Shown: one piece after another, positions 1-8,351 of the stretch
Position numbering within the stretch: position 1 is the stretch's first letter
Layout of the letters: each line of letters opens with the position of its first letter
From: Saccharicrinis sp963663905
GTDB taxonomy: Bacteria > Bacteroidota > Bacteroidia > Bacteroidales > Marinilabiliaceae
DNA: 64,000 nucleotides
Direction: 5' to 3'
NCBI GenBank assembly: GCA_963663905.2
Contig: OY760657.1
Coordinates: forward strand, 5,766,001 to 5,830,000
Translations under genes and position numbers: made by a program
Notes under the pieces: generated by a model
Seen by the model: the letters and a program-made list of their open reading frames with translations, nothing else
The model's database searches: none
What the model was told of the DNA's origin: nothing

Positions 1-3000
1 TTATTGAATCTTTTTTTAGTAAAAATTTTCCTAATAAGGTAAAGATGTATCCTGGAAATGGCTGTGGAGATCCTAAAGTAAAAAAGGTAAATAAGGATTT
101 ATATTTTGTTTTTATTGATAGTCAATGGTGGTTGCAAAATTGGGATAGTGAGAAAAAAATGAATAAAGGGTGTGATATTAAATCACGTAATGATTTTTTA
201 ACTCGTATTGAAGAAATCTTTATTGAGCATAAAAATGATCAAATTGTGGTTTTTATGCATCATCCAATATATAGTAATGGAATTCATGGCGGGTATTTCT
301 CCTTTGCAGATCATTTGTTTCCTTTACATAGAGAAAAGAATCTTTGGGTACCTGTGCCTGTTATTGGTTCTATGTATCCTATTTTACGAACAGCAATTGG
401 ATCAGTTCAGGATTTAAATAATACCTTATATATCGAATTTAGTCAAGGAATAAATCAGATAGCAAACGATCTTGATGTAGATGTAATTTTTGCCTCAGGG
501 CATGATCATAGCTTGCAGTATTTTGATAAAGATAATGTTAAGCAGATTATTAGTGGTTCAGGAAGCAGGCATTCCTTTGCATTGGCTGGAGGAGAAGCCG
601 ATTTTTCAAGAGAAGCACGAGGTTTTGTAAAATTACTTTTTTATGAAGATATGGAGGCTTGGGCCGAATTTTATACTGTACCTGAAAATACGTCAACGGC
701 GAAACTTGAATTTAGAACGCAAATTCGGAAGCCTAAGGCAGGATCAATTTTTGTAGATCAGGAATATCCTTCGATAGTAAAAAAAGATACAACAGTAGCA
801 GCCAATAAAAACTTTGATGCAAGTAGAGGAAAGCGTTTCTTTTTAGGAAACCAATATAGAGATATGTGGGCTACAGAAGTTAAAGTCCCATTCATTGATT
901 TAGAGAATAGATTTGGCGGACTTATACCTGTTAAAAAAGGAGGAGGAATGTCATCCAACTCTCTTCGGCTTGAACATGATAATGGAAAACAGTATATTCT
1001 TCGCTCAATAAATAAGGACTATACAAAGCTGGTGGATAAAAAATATAGTGAATTGAAAGTTCTTGATATAATGAAGGATCAAAACAGTGCCAGCCATCCC
1101 TATGGAGCCTTAATGTTACCCTCTTTATCGAAAGCTGCAGGTATTTATTATACTAGTCCGGAGTTGGTTTTTCTTAAACATCAAAAGCAACTAGGTAATT
1201 ATAATAATCTATTTCCTGAAGAATTGTATTTGCTAGAGCAAAGACCTGATGGTGATTGGAGCGATGCGTCACAATTTGGTTATTCTAAGGAAATTATAAG
1301 TTATAATGATCTTTTAGAAAGGTTAAGAGAAAAGAAGCATCATTTTGTGGATCAGGAGTGGGTACTAAAGTCCCGTTTGTTTGATCTATTCATTCATGAC
1401 TGGGATCGACATGATGATCAATGGAGATGGGCTTCTTTTGAAATAGGAGATAGTACTTTATACAGACCAATTCCCCGAGATCGAGATCAAGCCTTTTATA
1501 AGTTCGAAGGTTTGATTCCGTGGTATGTATCTACCTTCATTATTAAAAAGTTTAAAACTATGAAGGGGGATGTAAAGGATGTAAAAAGTCTTTCGTTTAA
1601 TGCAAGATATTTCGATCGGTATTTTTTAAATCAGCTCGAATGGAGTGATTGGGAAAGAATTACAAAAGAATTGCAAGCTAGTATGACCGATGAAGTCATT
1701 GATTCATGTTTGTTTGCTTTACCTGAGGATGTAATTAATTTAAATAAAGAGATTCCGGAATTATTAAAGTCTCGTCGAGATCATATGATTGAGATAAGTC
1801 GCAGACTGTATGAGTTTTTGTCACAAGAAGTTGAGATTACAGGGACTGATGATGATGAAATATTTGAAATTGAGAGGTTGCCAGATGGAAGAGTCAATGT
1901 AAAGTGTTTTATTGAAAGAGATAAAAAAGGTGATTTATTAAGATATGAAAGAACATTTTATCCATCAGAGACTTCTGAAATAAGATTATATGGATTAAGA
2001 GGTAAGGATGAATTTGTTGTTAAAGGAGAGGATGTTAATAAAATCAGAATAAGAATAATAGGAGGAGAAGACAAAGATAAAATTACAAACGATACTCATA
2101 AAGCCGGAATCTATGCTTATGATGAGGTTGATGGAATTAAATTAAAAGGAGAACACATTATTGATAAAACATCAGAGGATGATATTTATGTAAATGAATA
2201 TGACCGTAAGGGATTTAAATACAATAAAAATTTTCCTTTTATAAGATTAGGATACACTAAGGATGATGGTATCTGGTTTGGTTTGTCGTATGATTGGACT
2301 ACAAATGGTTGGCGTAGAGATCCATATAAAGCTAAACAGAAAGCTTATTTTGAAGTAGCTCCAGGCAATCAGGATGCCTTCAAATTTGGTTATGATGCTC
2401 ATTTTCCTGGATTATTTGGAAAGTTGGATTTCAAACCTTCCTTCCATGTTGACTTTCCGAGCATTGAAAATTATTTTGGAATGGGTAATAAATCCGTTAA
2501 TTATGAAAGAGAAAAAGAATATAATTGGGTAACAATTACTGGTGTAAAATTTAATCCATTAATCTCATATCATACTTTAAATAAACGGTTTATTTTTGAT
2601 TTTGGGCCAACATATGAGACTGTCGAAATTCAGGAACGAGATGGTCGTGTAGCTTTGGATCCTTTAATAGGATTTACCGAAGATGAAATGGAGAGAAAGC
2701 ATTTTGTTGGAGGTGAAATTCATCATAAAATTAATATCAGAGACAGGGAGGAGAATCCTTCGAATGGTTTTGCTTTCTATGCAGGTATAGAGTATCAGCA
2801 TAATATTACAGATGATGATGATTTATTCCGGTTCAAAACAAACTCACAGTTTTATGTAACATTAAGTAATTACCCAAAGTTAGTATTGGCTAATAATATT
2901 GGTTATGAAAAAATTAGTGGGGATTACGAGTTTTATCAAACTCCTGATATAGGAAATTTAACCAACTTAAGAGGTTTTCGTAAGAATAGATTTCGAGGAG

Positions 3001-3260
3001 AATCTGCTTTTTATGAAAATGTTGATTTAAGATTTAATGCATTTAACTGGAAAAATGCTTATTTACCCGTGAATATGGGTTTAGTTGCAGGTTATGATAT
3101 AGGAAGGGTTTGGCTTGATGATGAATATTATGAAAAATGGCATAATAGCCAAACCGTTGGATTGTGGCTTGATGTTTTAGATACTTTTGTAATGCAGCCA
3201 TATTACTCTTTTACAGTTGAAGATAATTTCTTTAGTTTTATCATGAGATTTAACTTTTAG
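1..3260 (+). CDS. Metallophosphoesterase fused to a C-terminal outer-membrane beta-barrel (5' end outside window)
   Basis: The reading frame is open to the left edge, so the protein is N-terminally truncated; the first ATG in the window (position 45) is probably internal. Counting from that Met, residues 1-190 are the second half of a calcineurin-like phosphoesterase, with the metal-binding motifs HHP (72-74) and GHDH (152-155). The first metal ligands must lie upstream. Residues 270-700 form a large region I cannot name, with WDRHDDQW near 450. From about 735 to the end the sequence alternates like a beta-barrel of the BamA/surface-antigen type and ends in Phe, as outer-membrane proteins do. 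It should sit in the outer membrane with the enzyme domain in the periplasm or outside. Substrate unknown. pbpC follows after 2 bases, so the two are probably co-transcribed. Confidence 0.8.
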   Translation, partial: IESFFSKNFPNKVKMYPGNGCGDPKVKKVNKDLYFVFIDSQWWLQNWDSEKKMNKGCDIKSRNDFLTRIEEIFIEHKNDQIVVFMHHPIYSNGIHGGYFSFADHLFPLHREKNLWVPVPVIGSMYPILRTAIGSVQDLNNTLYIEFSQGINQIANDLDVDVIFASGHDHSLQYFDKDNVKQIISGSGSRHSFALAGGEADFSREARGFVKLLFYEDMEAWAEFYTVPENTSTAKLEFRTQIRKPKAGSIFVDQEYPSIVKKDTTVAANKNFDASRGKRFFLGNQYRDMWATEVKVPFIDLENRFGGLIPVKKGGGMSSNSLRLEHDNGKQYILRSINKDYTKLVDKKYSELKVLDIMKDQNSASHPYGALMLPSLSKAAGIYYTSPELVFLKHQKQLGNYNNLFPEELYLLEQRPDGDWSDASQFGYSKEIISYNDLLERLREKKHHFVDQEWVLKSRLFDLFIHDWDRHDDQWRWASFEIGDSTLYRPIPRDRDQAFYKFEGLIPWYVSTFIIKKFKTMKGDVKDVKSLSFNARYFDRYFLNQLEWSDWERITKELQASMTDEVIDSCLFALPEDVINLNKEIPELLKSRRDHMIEISRRLYEFLSQEVEITGTDDDEIFEIERLPDGRVNVKCFIERDKKGDLLRYERTFYPSETSEIRLYGLRGKDEFVVKGEDVNKIRIRIIGGEDKDKITNDTHKAGIYAYDEVDGIKLKGEHIIDKTSEDDIYVNEYDRKGFKYNKNFPFIRLGYTKDDGIWFGLSYDWTTNGWRRDPYKAKQKAYFEVAPGNQDAFKFGYDAHFPGLFGKLDFKPSFHVDFPSIENYFGMGNKSVNYEREKEYNWVTITGVKFNPLISYHTLNKRFIFDFGPTYETVEIQERDGRVALDPLIGFTEDEMERKHFVGGEIHHKINIRDREENPSNGFAFYAGIEYQHNITDDDDLFRFKTNSQFYVTLSNYPKLVLANNIGYEKISGDYEFYQTPDIGNLTNLRGFRKNRFRGESAFYENVDLRFNAFNWKNAYLPVNMGLVAGYDIGRVWLDDEYYEKWHNSQTVGLWLDVLDTFVMQPYYSFTVEDNFFSFIMRFNF

Positions 3261-3262
3261 AA

Positions 3263-5629
3263 ATGAGCTTAGACTTTAGTCGATTTCGACATTTTTTATA
3301 CAGGCATAAATATATTATTTTATTCCTAGTTGTACTGGGACTTTTCTTTTGGAAATCTATCTCATTTCCATTATTTACAGTTCCATATTCAACAGTTATC
3401 TATTCGCAGGAAGAAAAACTTTTAGGGGCACATATTGCTAAAGATGGTCAATGGCGATTTCCGCAAGGCGATTCCATTCCATATAAGTTTAAAGAGTGTT
3501 TGCTCTTATTTGAGGATGAATATTTCTATCGACATCCAGGAGTTAATCCTATTTCCATTCTAAGAGCTTTAAAACAAAATATTTTAAGTGGAGAGGTAAA
3601 AAGTGGAGGTAGTACCATCACTATGCAAGTGATCAGAATGGCTAAACAACGGAATCGTAACGTTGTAAGTAAATTAATTGAGGCTATTCAGGCATTAAGA
3701 GTTGAGCTTACCTTATCAAAAGATGAAATACTTAAGCTATATGCAACTCATGCGCCGTTTGGAGGAAATGTTGTGGGATTGGAGGCTGCCTCATGGCGAT
3801 ATTTTCATCGTCCGGCTTATATGCTTTCATGGGCAGAACAGGCTACTTTAGCTGTTTTGCCAAATGCACCTGGATTGATTCATACTGGTAAAAACAGAGA
3901 GCTTTTATTGAAAAAGCGAAATTTCTTATTAAAAAAACTTTTTGAGAAAGGTCAAATTGACTCAACCTCCTTTTTGCTCGCGCTTGATGAACCAATACCT
4001 GACCATCCTTATGCTTTACCACAGATTGCTCCTCATTTATTAGATTATTGTAGGAAAATACAAGAAGGAAAGCCTTATAAATTAAATATTCGGGATGAGT
4101 TACAAAGAAAGGTCAGTTATACACTAAAATTTTATTACGATCGTCTAAAATTAAATGAGATTAACAATGCTTGTGCTATCGTTGTTGATGTCAAAAATAA
4201 AAAGGTTTTGGCTTATTGTGGAAATATTGATGCCAATGATGTTCCTCAAAAACATGTGAATATATTACAGGCTCCAAGAAGTACTGGAAGTATTTTAAAA
4301 CCCTTTTTATATGCAGCATCTATTCAGGATGGCAAGCTCTTACCAAAAATGTTAGTTCCTGATGTTCCAACATATTACAAAAACTTTGCACCCAAAAATT
4401 ATACCCGAACATATGAGGGAGCAGTTCCTGCTGATGAGGCTTTGAGTCGATCTTTAAACGTTCCGGCTGTAAAAATGCTCGAAGAATATGATATTGGAAA
4501 ATTTTGTAGTGTTCTTCAAAAAGTTGGAGTAAAAACGGTGAAGAATGATCCTGATTATTATGGGTTGAGTTTAATTCTTGGAGGAGCAGAAGCTACTTTG
4601 TTTGATTTGGTTGGAGCATATAGTTCAATGGCTGGAGTACTTGTAAATTATACTCAAAATAACTCAACTTATTTCACTAATGCCTATAATTCTCCAAGCT
4701 TAATGTTTAATGATAAAATTGAATTAGGATCACCATCTGAGGTTAGTCAAATTTTTTCTGCTGGTTCAATATATCATACCTTTGAAGCTTTAACAAATGT
4801 GGTGAGGCCAATTGAAGAAAGCGGTTGGCAGACTTTTTCTTCAAGTAGGAAGATAGCCTGGAAAACAGGTACCAGTTTTGGTTATAGGGATGCCTGGGCA
4901 ATTGGTGTAACACCTGAATATGTTGTTGGAGTTTGGGTAGGAAATGCAACAGGAGAGGGACGTCCTGGCATCGTGGGTGGAACAACAGCAGGTCCTGTAA
5001 TGTTTGATATCTTCAGGTATTTACCTGCTACGTCATGGTTTCAGCAACCCTATGATGATATGGAAAAAATATCTATATGCAAGAAATCCGGATATCGGGC
5101 TGGTCCTTATTGTGAGTCTGATTCTGTTTATGTGGCTGTGAATTCAACTCGAGTGGAGCAATGTCCATATCATCATCTTGTACATTTGAATAAAGAGCAA
5201 ACCAATAGAGTAAATTCAAATTGTTATCCCATATCTCAAATGGTACATAAGTCATGGTTTATATTGCCGCCTGTGATGGAGTGGTATTATAAAAGGAATC
5301 ATCCAACTTATAAAATATTGCCTGATTTTGAGAAAGGATGTGGCGGCACAATAGAACGAACAATGGAATTTATATATCCACAAAATAATAATAAGGTTTA
5401 TTTGCCTAAAGGTTTAGATGGAGAAATTCAACCTGTCGTATTAAAAATAGCTCATCGATCATCTCAATCTACTGTATATTGGCATATGGATAATGATTAT
5501 CTAGGAGAGACATCATTTATTCATAATATGGAAATAAAACCTTCTGAAGGCAAGCATTATCTGACTTTAATTGATGATCAAGGTAATGTTTTAAATAAGT
5601 GGATTAATTGCGTAGGAAGAAGCGATTGA
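3263..5629 (+). CDS. pbpC: Penicillin-binding protein 1C, bifunctional peptidoglycan glycosyltransferase/transpeptidase
   Basis: A 788-residue inner-membrane enzyme that polymerises and may cross-link peptidoglycan. One membrane segment lies at about 17-30. The glycosyltransferase (GT51) domain has the ED pair at 84-85 with F88, H91 and G93, and GGSTITMQ at 115-122. The transpeptidase domain has SILK (343-346, Ser343 predicted nucleophile), SLN (397-399) and KTGT (534-537). The C-terminal 80-100 residues match the BiPBP_C domain that separates PBP1C from PBP1A. The second bifunctional enzyme of this window (at 21.5-23.9 kb) is the PBP1A type. It starts 2 bases after the upstream phosphoesterase-barrel gene. 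All catalytic motifs are intact. Its stop codon is followed one base later by a hairpin arm now separated from its partner by an insertion sequence. Confidence 0.93.
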   Translation: MSLDFSRFRHFLYRHKYIILFLVVLGLFFWKSISFPLFTVPYSTVIYSQEEKLLGAHIAKDGQWRFPQGDSIPYKFKECLLLFEDEYFYRHPGVNPISILRALKQNILSGEVKSGGSTITMQVIRMAKQRNRNVVSKLIEAIQALRVELTLSKDEILKLYATHAPFGGNVVGLEAASWRYFHRPAYMLSWAEQATLAVLPNAPGLIHTGKNRELLLKKRNFLLKKLFEKGQIDSTSFLLALDEPIPDHPYALPQIAPHLLDYCRKIQEGKPYKLNIRDELQRKVSYTLKFYYDRLKLNEINNACAIVVDVKNKKVLAYCGNIDANDVPQKHVNILQAPRSTGSILKPFLYAASIQDGKLLPKMLVPDVPTYYKNFAPKNYTRTYEGAVPADEALSRSLNVPAVKMLEEYDIGKFCSVLQKVGVKTVKNDPDYYGLSLILGGAEATLFDLVGAYSSMAGVLVNYTQNNSTYFTNAYNSPSLMFNDKIELGSPSEVSQIFSAGSIYHTFEALTNVVRPIEESGWQTFSSSRKIAWKTGTSFGYRDAWAIGVTPEYVVGVWVGNATGEGRPGIVGGTTAGPVMFDIFRYLPATSWFQQPYDDMEKISICKKSGYRAGPYCESDSVYVAVNSTRVEQCPYHHLVHLNKEQTNRVNSNCYPISQMVHKSWFILPPVMEWYYKRNHPTYKILPDFEKGCGGTIERTMEFIYPQNNNKVYLPKGLDGEIQPVVLKIAHRSSQSTVYWHMDNDYLGETSFIHNMEIKPSEGKHYLTLIDDQGNVLNKWINCVGRSD

Positions 5630-5668
5630 AAGCGAGGATGAGTTTGTAAGCCTGCATAATATGGGAAG

Positions 5669-5676
5669 ATTCTACA
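5669..5676. repeat. 8-bp target site duplication, left copy
   Basis: ATTCTACA directly precedes the left inverted repeat and occurs again at 7013-7020 just outside the right one. Eight bases is a normal target duplication for the IS256 family. Confidence 0.85.
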
Positions 5677-5715
5677 GACACTATCCCATTAAGTGTGTAA
5701 GTTAAAATATCAGGG
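5677..5715. repeat. IS256-family left terminal inverted repeat
   Basis: About 39 bases that match the right end imperfectly. The strongest shared block is TGTGTAAGT, followed by ATATC and a G run. Confidence 0.75.
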
Positions 5716-5725
5716 TTCAGCTAAT

Positions 5726-6922
5726 TTAGAGTTGAACCCTTTCTTCAAATATAGTAATAAATTGATTAAGAATGAGTCCCCAGTTACTCACTGGTTGAGT
5801 CCACTTTTTCGTCACTTCCCTAATGGCTAAAAACACGGATTTTAACACTGCTTGATCAGTAGGATAAGATAGCTTGTTTTTAGTAAATTTTCTGATTTTA
5901 CCATTAAGGTTTTCGACAAGATTCGTTGTGTAAATAATATTACGAATTTCTATGGGGAAGTCATAAAATACGGTGAGTTCATCCCAGTTTGTCTTCCAAC
6001 TTTTTACTGCATAAGAATACTTTCCGTTCCATTTGTCAGCAAAGTCATTTAAAGCAGCTTCTGCAGCCTGTTTTGTTGGTGCTGTATATATTTGTTTCAT
6101 GTCCTTAGCAAAGGCTTTTTTGTCCTTCCAAACAACATATTTAGCTGCATTACGAATTTGATGTACTACACAAATCTGAGTACTTGAACAAGGAAATACA
6201 TTCTTTATGGTGTCTGTAAATCCATTCAGATTATCAGTGACAGTAATTAGGATATCTTCAACACCTCGAGCTCTAATGTCAGTCAATACACCCAACCAAA
6301 AAGAAGCAGCTTCATTCTTACCCAGCCATAATCCGAGTATCTCTTTCTTTCCGTTCTTGCGAAGCCCAACAGCAATGTATATAGTTTTATTGATAACCTT
6401 TGAGTTATCTCGGACTTTAAAAACAATTCCATCCATCCATACAATCAGATACAACGAATCTAAGGGGCGGTTCTGCCAAGCAATTATATCATCTGTTATC
6501 TTATCTGTTATCCTGGATATCGTTGAAGTAGAAACTCGGATATCGTATAATTCTTTGATTTGTTCCTCAATATCAGAGTTACTCATACCTTTGGCATAAA
6601 GGGATATAATAATGTTCTCAATCCCATCGACCATGTTCTTTCTCTTTGGAAGCAAAATGGGGTTGAAGCTAGCTTCCCTGTCTCTGGGAACCTTTATTTC
6701 ACTTTCTCCAAAAATAGTTTTAATACTTTTGGTAGTATGACCGTTCCGGTAATTCGGATTACTAGACTTTTGATGCTTTTCATAATCAAGATGAGCATCA
6801 AGTTCTCCTTCAAGTATTTGTTCTATACCTCGCTTTTGAAGTTCACTCAAAAAGTTGTTTAAGTCTTCTCCTGTTTTAAATTGTTTCAGGAAATCATCTG
6901 TTAATAGGTCTTCTTTTTTCAT
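5726..6922 (-). CDS. IS256-family (Mutator-type, DDE) transposase
   Basis: A 398-residue transposase that cuts and re-inserts its own element. It fits the Transposase_mut family over nearly its whole length, with the family's usual size of about 400. Recognisable blocks include YRNGHTTKS near 58, the WMDG stretch near 164 (first catalytic Asp region), the TDNLNGF stretch near 225 (second Asp) and the TTNLVENLNGKIRK block near 340, which carries the catalytic Glu in this family. No frameshift or stop interrupts it, so it is probably active. The gene nearly fills the element: its stop lies 49 bases inside the left end and its start 90 bases inside the right end, where the promoter should be. 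Confidence 0.93.
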   Translation of the reverse strand: MKKEDLLTDDFLKQFKTGEDLNNFLSELQKRGIEQILEGELDAHLDYEKHQKSSNPNYRNGHTTKSIKTIFGESEIKVPRDREASFNPILLPKRKNMVDGIENIIISLYAKGMSNSDIEEQIKELYDIRVSTSTISRITDKITDDIIAWQNRPLDSLYLIVWMDGIVFKVRDNSKVINKTIYIAVGLRKNGKKEILGLWLGKNEAASFWLGVLTDIRARGVEDILITVTDNLNGFTDTIKNVFPCSSTQICVVHQIRNAAKYVVWKDKKAFAKDMKQIYTAPTKQAAEAALNDFADKWNGKYSYAVKSWKTNWDELTVFYDFPIEIRNIIYTTNLVENLNGKIRKFTKNKLSYPTDQAVLKSVFLAIREVTKKWTQPVSNWGLILNQFITIFEERVQL

Positions 6923-6971
6923 AACTGTGTGTTAGTCTATTAAATAAACAAAAAAATATCGAAGCTTTCTA

Positions 6972-7012
6972 CCCCGATATTTTTATACTTACACAGTTTT
7001 TAGGATGGTACC
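6972..7012. repeat. IS256-family right terminal inverted repeat
   Basis: This is the reverse complement, with mismatches, of the left end. It carries ACTTACACA on the plus strand, complementary to the TGTGTAAGT block of the left repeat. Confidence 0.75.
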
Positions 7013-7020
7013 ATTCTACA
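7013..7020. repeat. 8-bp target site duplication, right copy
   Basis: ATTCTACA, identical to 5669-5676. Its last two bases are the first two bases of the right hairpin arm at 7019-7028. Confidence 0.85.
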
Positions 7021-7086
7021 TCCTCGCTGTTATGAAAAAAATCTGGTTTATTTAATTTAATATTGATTTTTGATTAAATAACTGTG

Positions 7087-7482
7087 CTATTCAGGTCTTC
7101 CTGGTCCACCAGGTCCACGACCTCGGTTTTTTCTCATTTCTTCTTCATTCTTTAGCATTTGTTCGTATTGTTCTTCTGTTAGAACTTTTTTGAACTCTGC
7201 ATTTTTCTCTTCTTGCATTGTTTCCATTTCTTCGCGCATAGACTCTCTGTCTCCGGAAGAATTTTTCCTTTGCTCTTCCATTTTTTGTGCATATTTTAAA
7301 TTGATGGCACTAACTTCAGTTGTTTGTTTATCTGAAAGATTTAGCTCTTTTTTCATTCTTTCAGTTTGCATCTTGCTCATATCCTCAGCATTGAATTCTT
7401 TGTGTTGAGGTTGTGCATTTGCAGTTAAAGCCAAGCTTACAAATAGTATTGTAAAAATGCTAAAAAGTATATTTTTCATCAT
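7087..7482 (-). CDS. Small secreted Spy/CpxP-like (LTxxQ-type) protein
   Basis: A 131-residue protein with a clear signal peptide (hydrophobic core from about 5 to 20, cleavage likely after ANA-Q at 22-24). The mature part is highly charged and helical, with many Met, Glu and Lys residues. Two stretches, LNLSDKQ near 47 and LTEEQYEQM near 101, resemble the LTxxQ repeats of Spy/CpxP periplasmic proteins, which act as chaperones or envelope-stress sensors. The tail is low-complexity and rich in Gly, Pro and Arg (RGRGPGGPGRPE). Small proteins of this sort are common and usually unnamed in Bacteroidota. It stands alone between the IS and a glycosyltransferase gene. The signal peptide is clear, but the Spy analogy is an inference. 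Confidence 0.7.
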   Translation of the reverse strand: MMKNILFSIFTILFVSLALTANAQPQHKEFNAEDMSKMQTERMKKELNLSDKQTTEVSAINLKYAQKMEEQRKNSSGDRESMREEMETMQEEKNAEFKKVLTEEQYEQMLKNEEEMRKNRGRGPGGPGRPE

Positions 7483-7589
7483 TGTAAAAATTAATTGTTT
7501 ATTTATTCTAACAATAGGTAAGACGACAATTAATTAATTACCCTTCGCATGAAAATGATATTTTATGAAAATTATTGATTGTATAGATG

Positions 7590-8342
7590 TTAGAACCTTT
7601 TGTTCCTAATCAGAAAAGAAAAGAATTTGATTGAAATTGTAATGTGATTAATACATGTTGGAACAAAACCATAATGTTCAGACATGATTTTAAATCTTTC
7701 CTTTAATCCAGCAGCTATATTTTGTTTCGTAATACCTCCATCTAAAAATTTACTTAAGGTTAGATGGGTATTGGAGATTGATTTTGCATTTTTTAGGGCC
7801 AATAAACACCATTCAAAGTCTGCCGAAAATTTATATCTCAGATTATAAAGTTGAATAATCGATTTTTTTGCAATAAATGACTGATGACTTACCAACATTC
7901 CCTTTTTGAAGCTTTTCCAGGTTAATTTCTCAGGAGGCGAAAGTCTTCTGTTGCCAATTTCATTTCCATTGGTATCAATCATCACAGTATCGCCATAATA
8001 AATGTCTGAATTAGGGCTGGATAAAATAATATCTTCAACTGTATTTTTATCTGCTAATTCATCTCCTGAGTTCATAAACCAGATATAATCTCCGGTTGAA
8101 ATATTGATGCCTTTATTCATAGCATCATAAATACCGTTGTCTGGTTCGCTGATCCATTTTGAAATTTTTGAATCGTATTTCTTAATTATATTTATCGTGT
8201 TGTCTTTTGAATCCCCATCTATGATAACATATTCAATGTTATTATAAGTTTGATTAATGACAGATTTTATTGTGGCTTCAAGAGTTTGTTCGCCATTAAA
8301 AACAACTGTAATAATTGAAACTTTAGGTGAAAATTGCGACAT
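7590..8342 (-). CDS. Family 2 glycosyltransferase
   Basis: A 250-residue GT-A enzyme that transfers a sugar from a nucleotide donor. The N-terminal pattern VSIITVVFNG (8-17), then SVINQTYNNIEYVIIDGDS (27-45) and the DNGIYDAMNKGI block near 69, is typical of GT2 enzymes of the WcaA type. The metal-binding acidic motif is NSGDE near 92. There is no membrane segment, so it should act at the cytoplasmic face. It lies 9 bases downstream of the GT4 gene on the same strand, so the two form a small operon, probably for a surface polysaccharide. Neither donor nor acceptor can be read from the sequence. Confidence 0.85.
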   Translation of the reverse strand: MSQFSPKVSIITVVFNGEQTLEATIKSVINQTYNNIEYVIIDGDSKDNTINIIKKYDSKISKWISEPDNGIYDAMNKGINISTGDYIWFMNSGDELADKNTVEDIILSSPNSDIYYGDTVMIDTNGNEIGNRRLSPPEKLTWKSFKKGMLVSHQSFIAKKSIIQLYNLRYKFSADFEWCLLALKNAKSISNTHLTLSKFLDGGITKQNIAAGLKERFKIMSEHYGFVPTCINHITISIKFFSFLIRNKRF

Positions 8343-8351
8343 CAGTTATAT

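Larger units (their letters stand above)
5677..7012 (-). mobile_element. IS256-family insertion sequence, complete, 1336 bp
   Basis: The element has one transposase gene, imperfect terminal inverted repeats and a perfect 8-bp target duplication. The left end begins GACACTATCCCATTAAGTGT and the right end, read inward on the minus strand, begins GGTACCATCCTAAAAACTGT. Both continue with GTAAGT and an A/T run to ATATC. Length, repeat structure and duplication all fit IS256. Intact ends and an intact transposase suggest recent movement. Confidence 0.9.
5631..7028. repeat. 10-bp inverted repeat (likely pbpC terminator hairpin) split by the IS element
   Basis: AGCGAGGATG at 5631-5640 and its exact reverse complement at 7019-7028 flank the insertion sequence. 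Removing the element and one target copy brings the arms to within 34 bases, starting one base after the pbpC stop and lying between convergent genes. I infer an original transcription terminator or other 3' hairpin that the IS has split. Confidence 0.6.

Noticed and set aside
45..47. ATG at 45 as true start of the first gene
   Set aside because: The frame is open to base 3, and the phosphoesterase lacks its first metal ligands, so the gene begins outside the window.
6207..6862. Frames on the plus strand within the transposase gene (130 and 100 codons)
   Set aside because: They are antisense shadows of an intact IS256 transposase with normal coding character on the minus strand.
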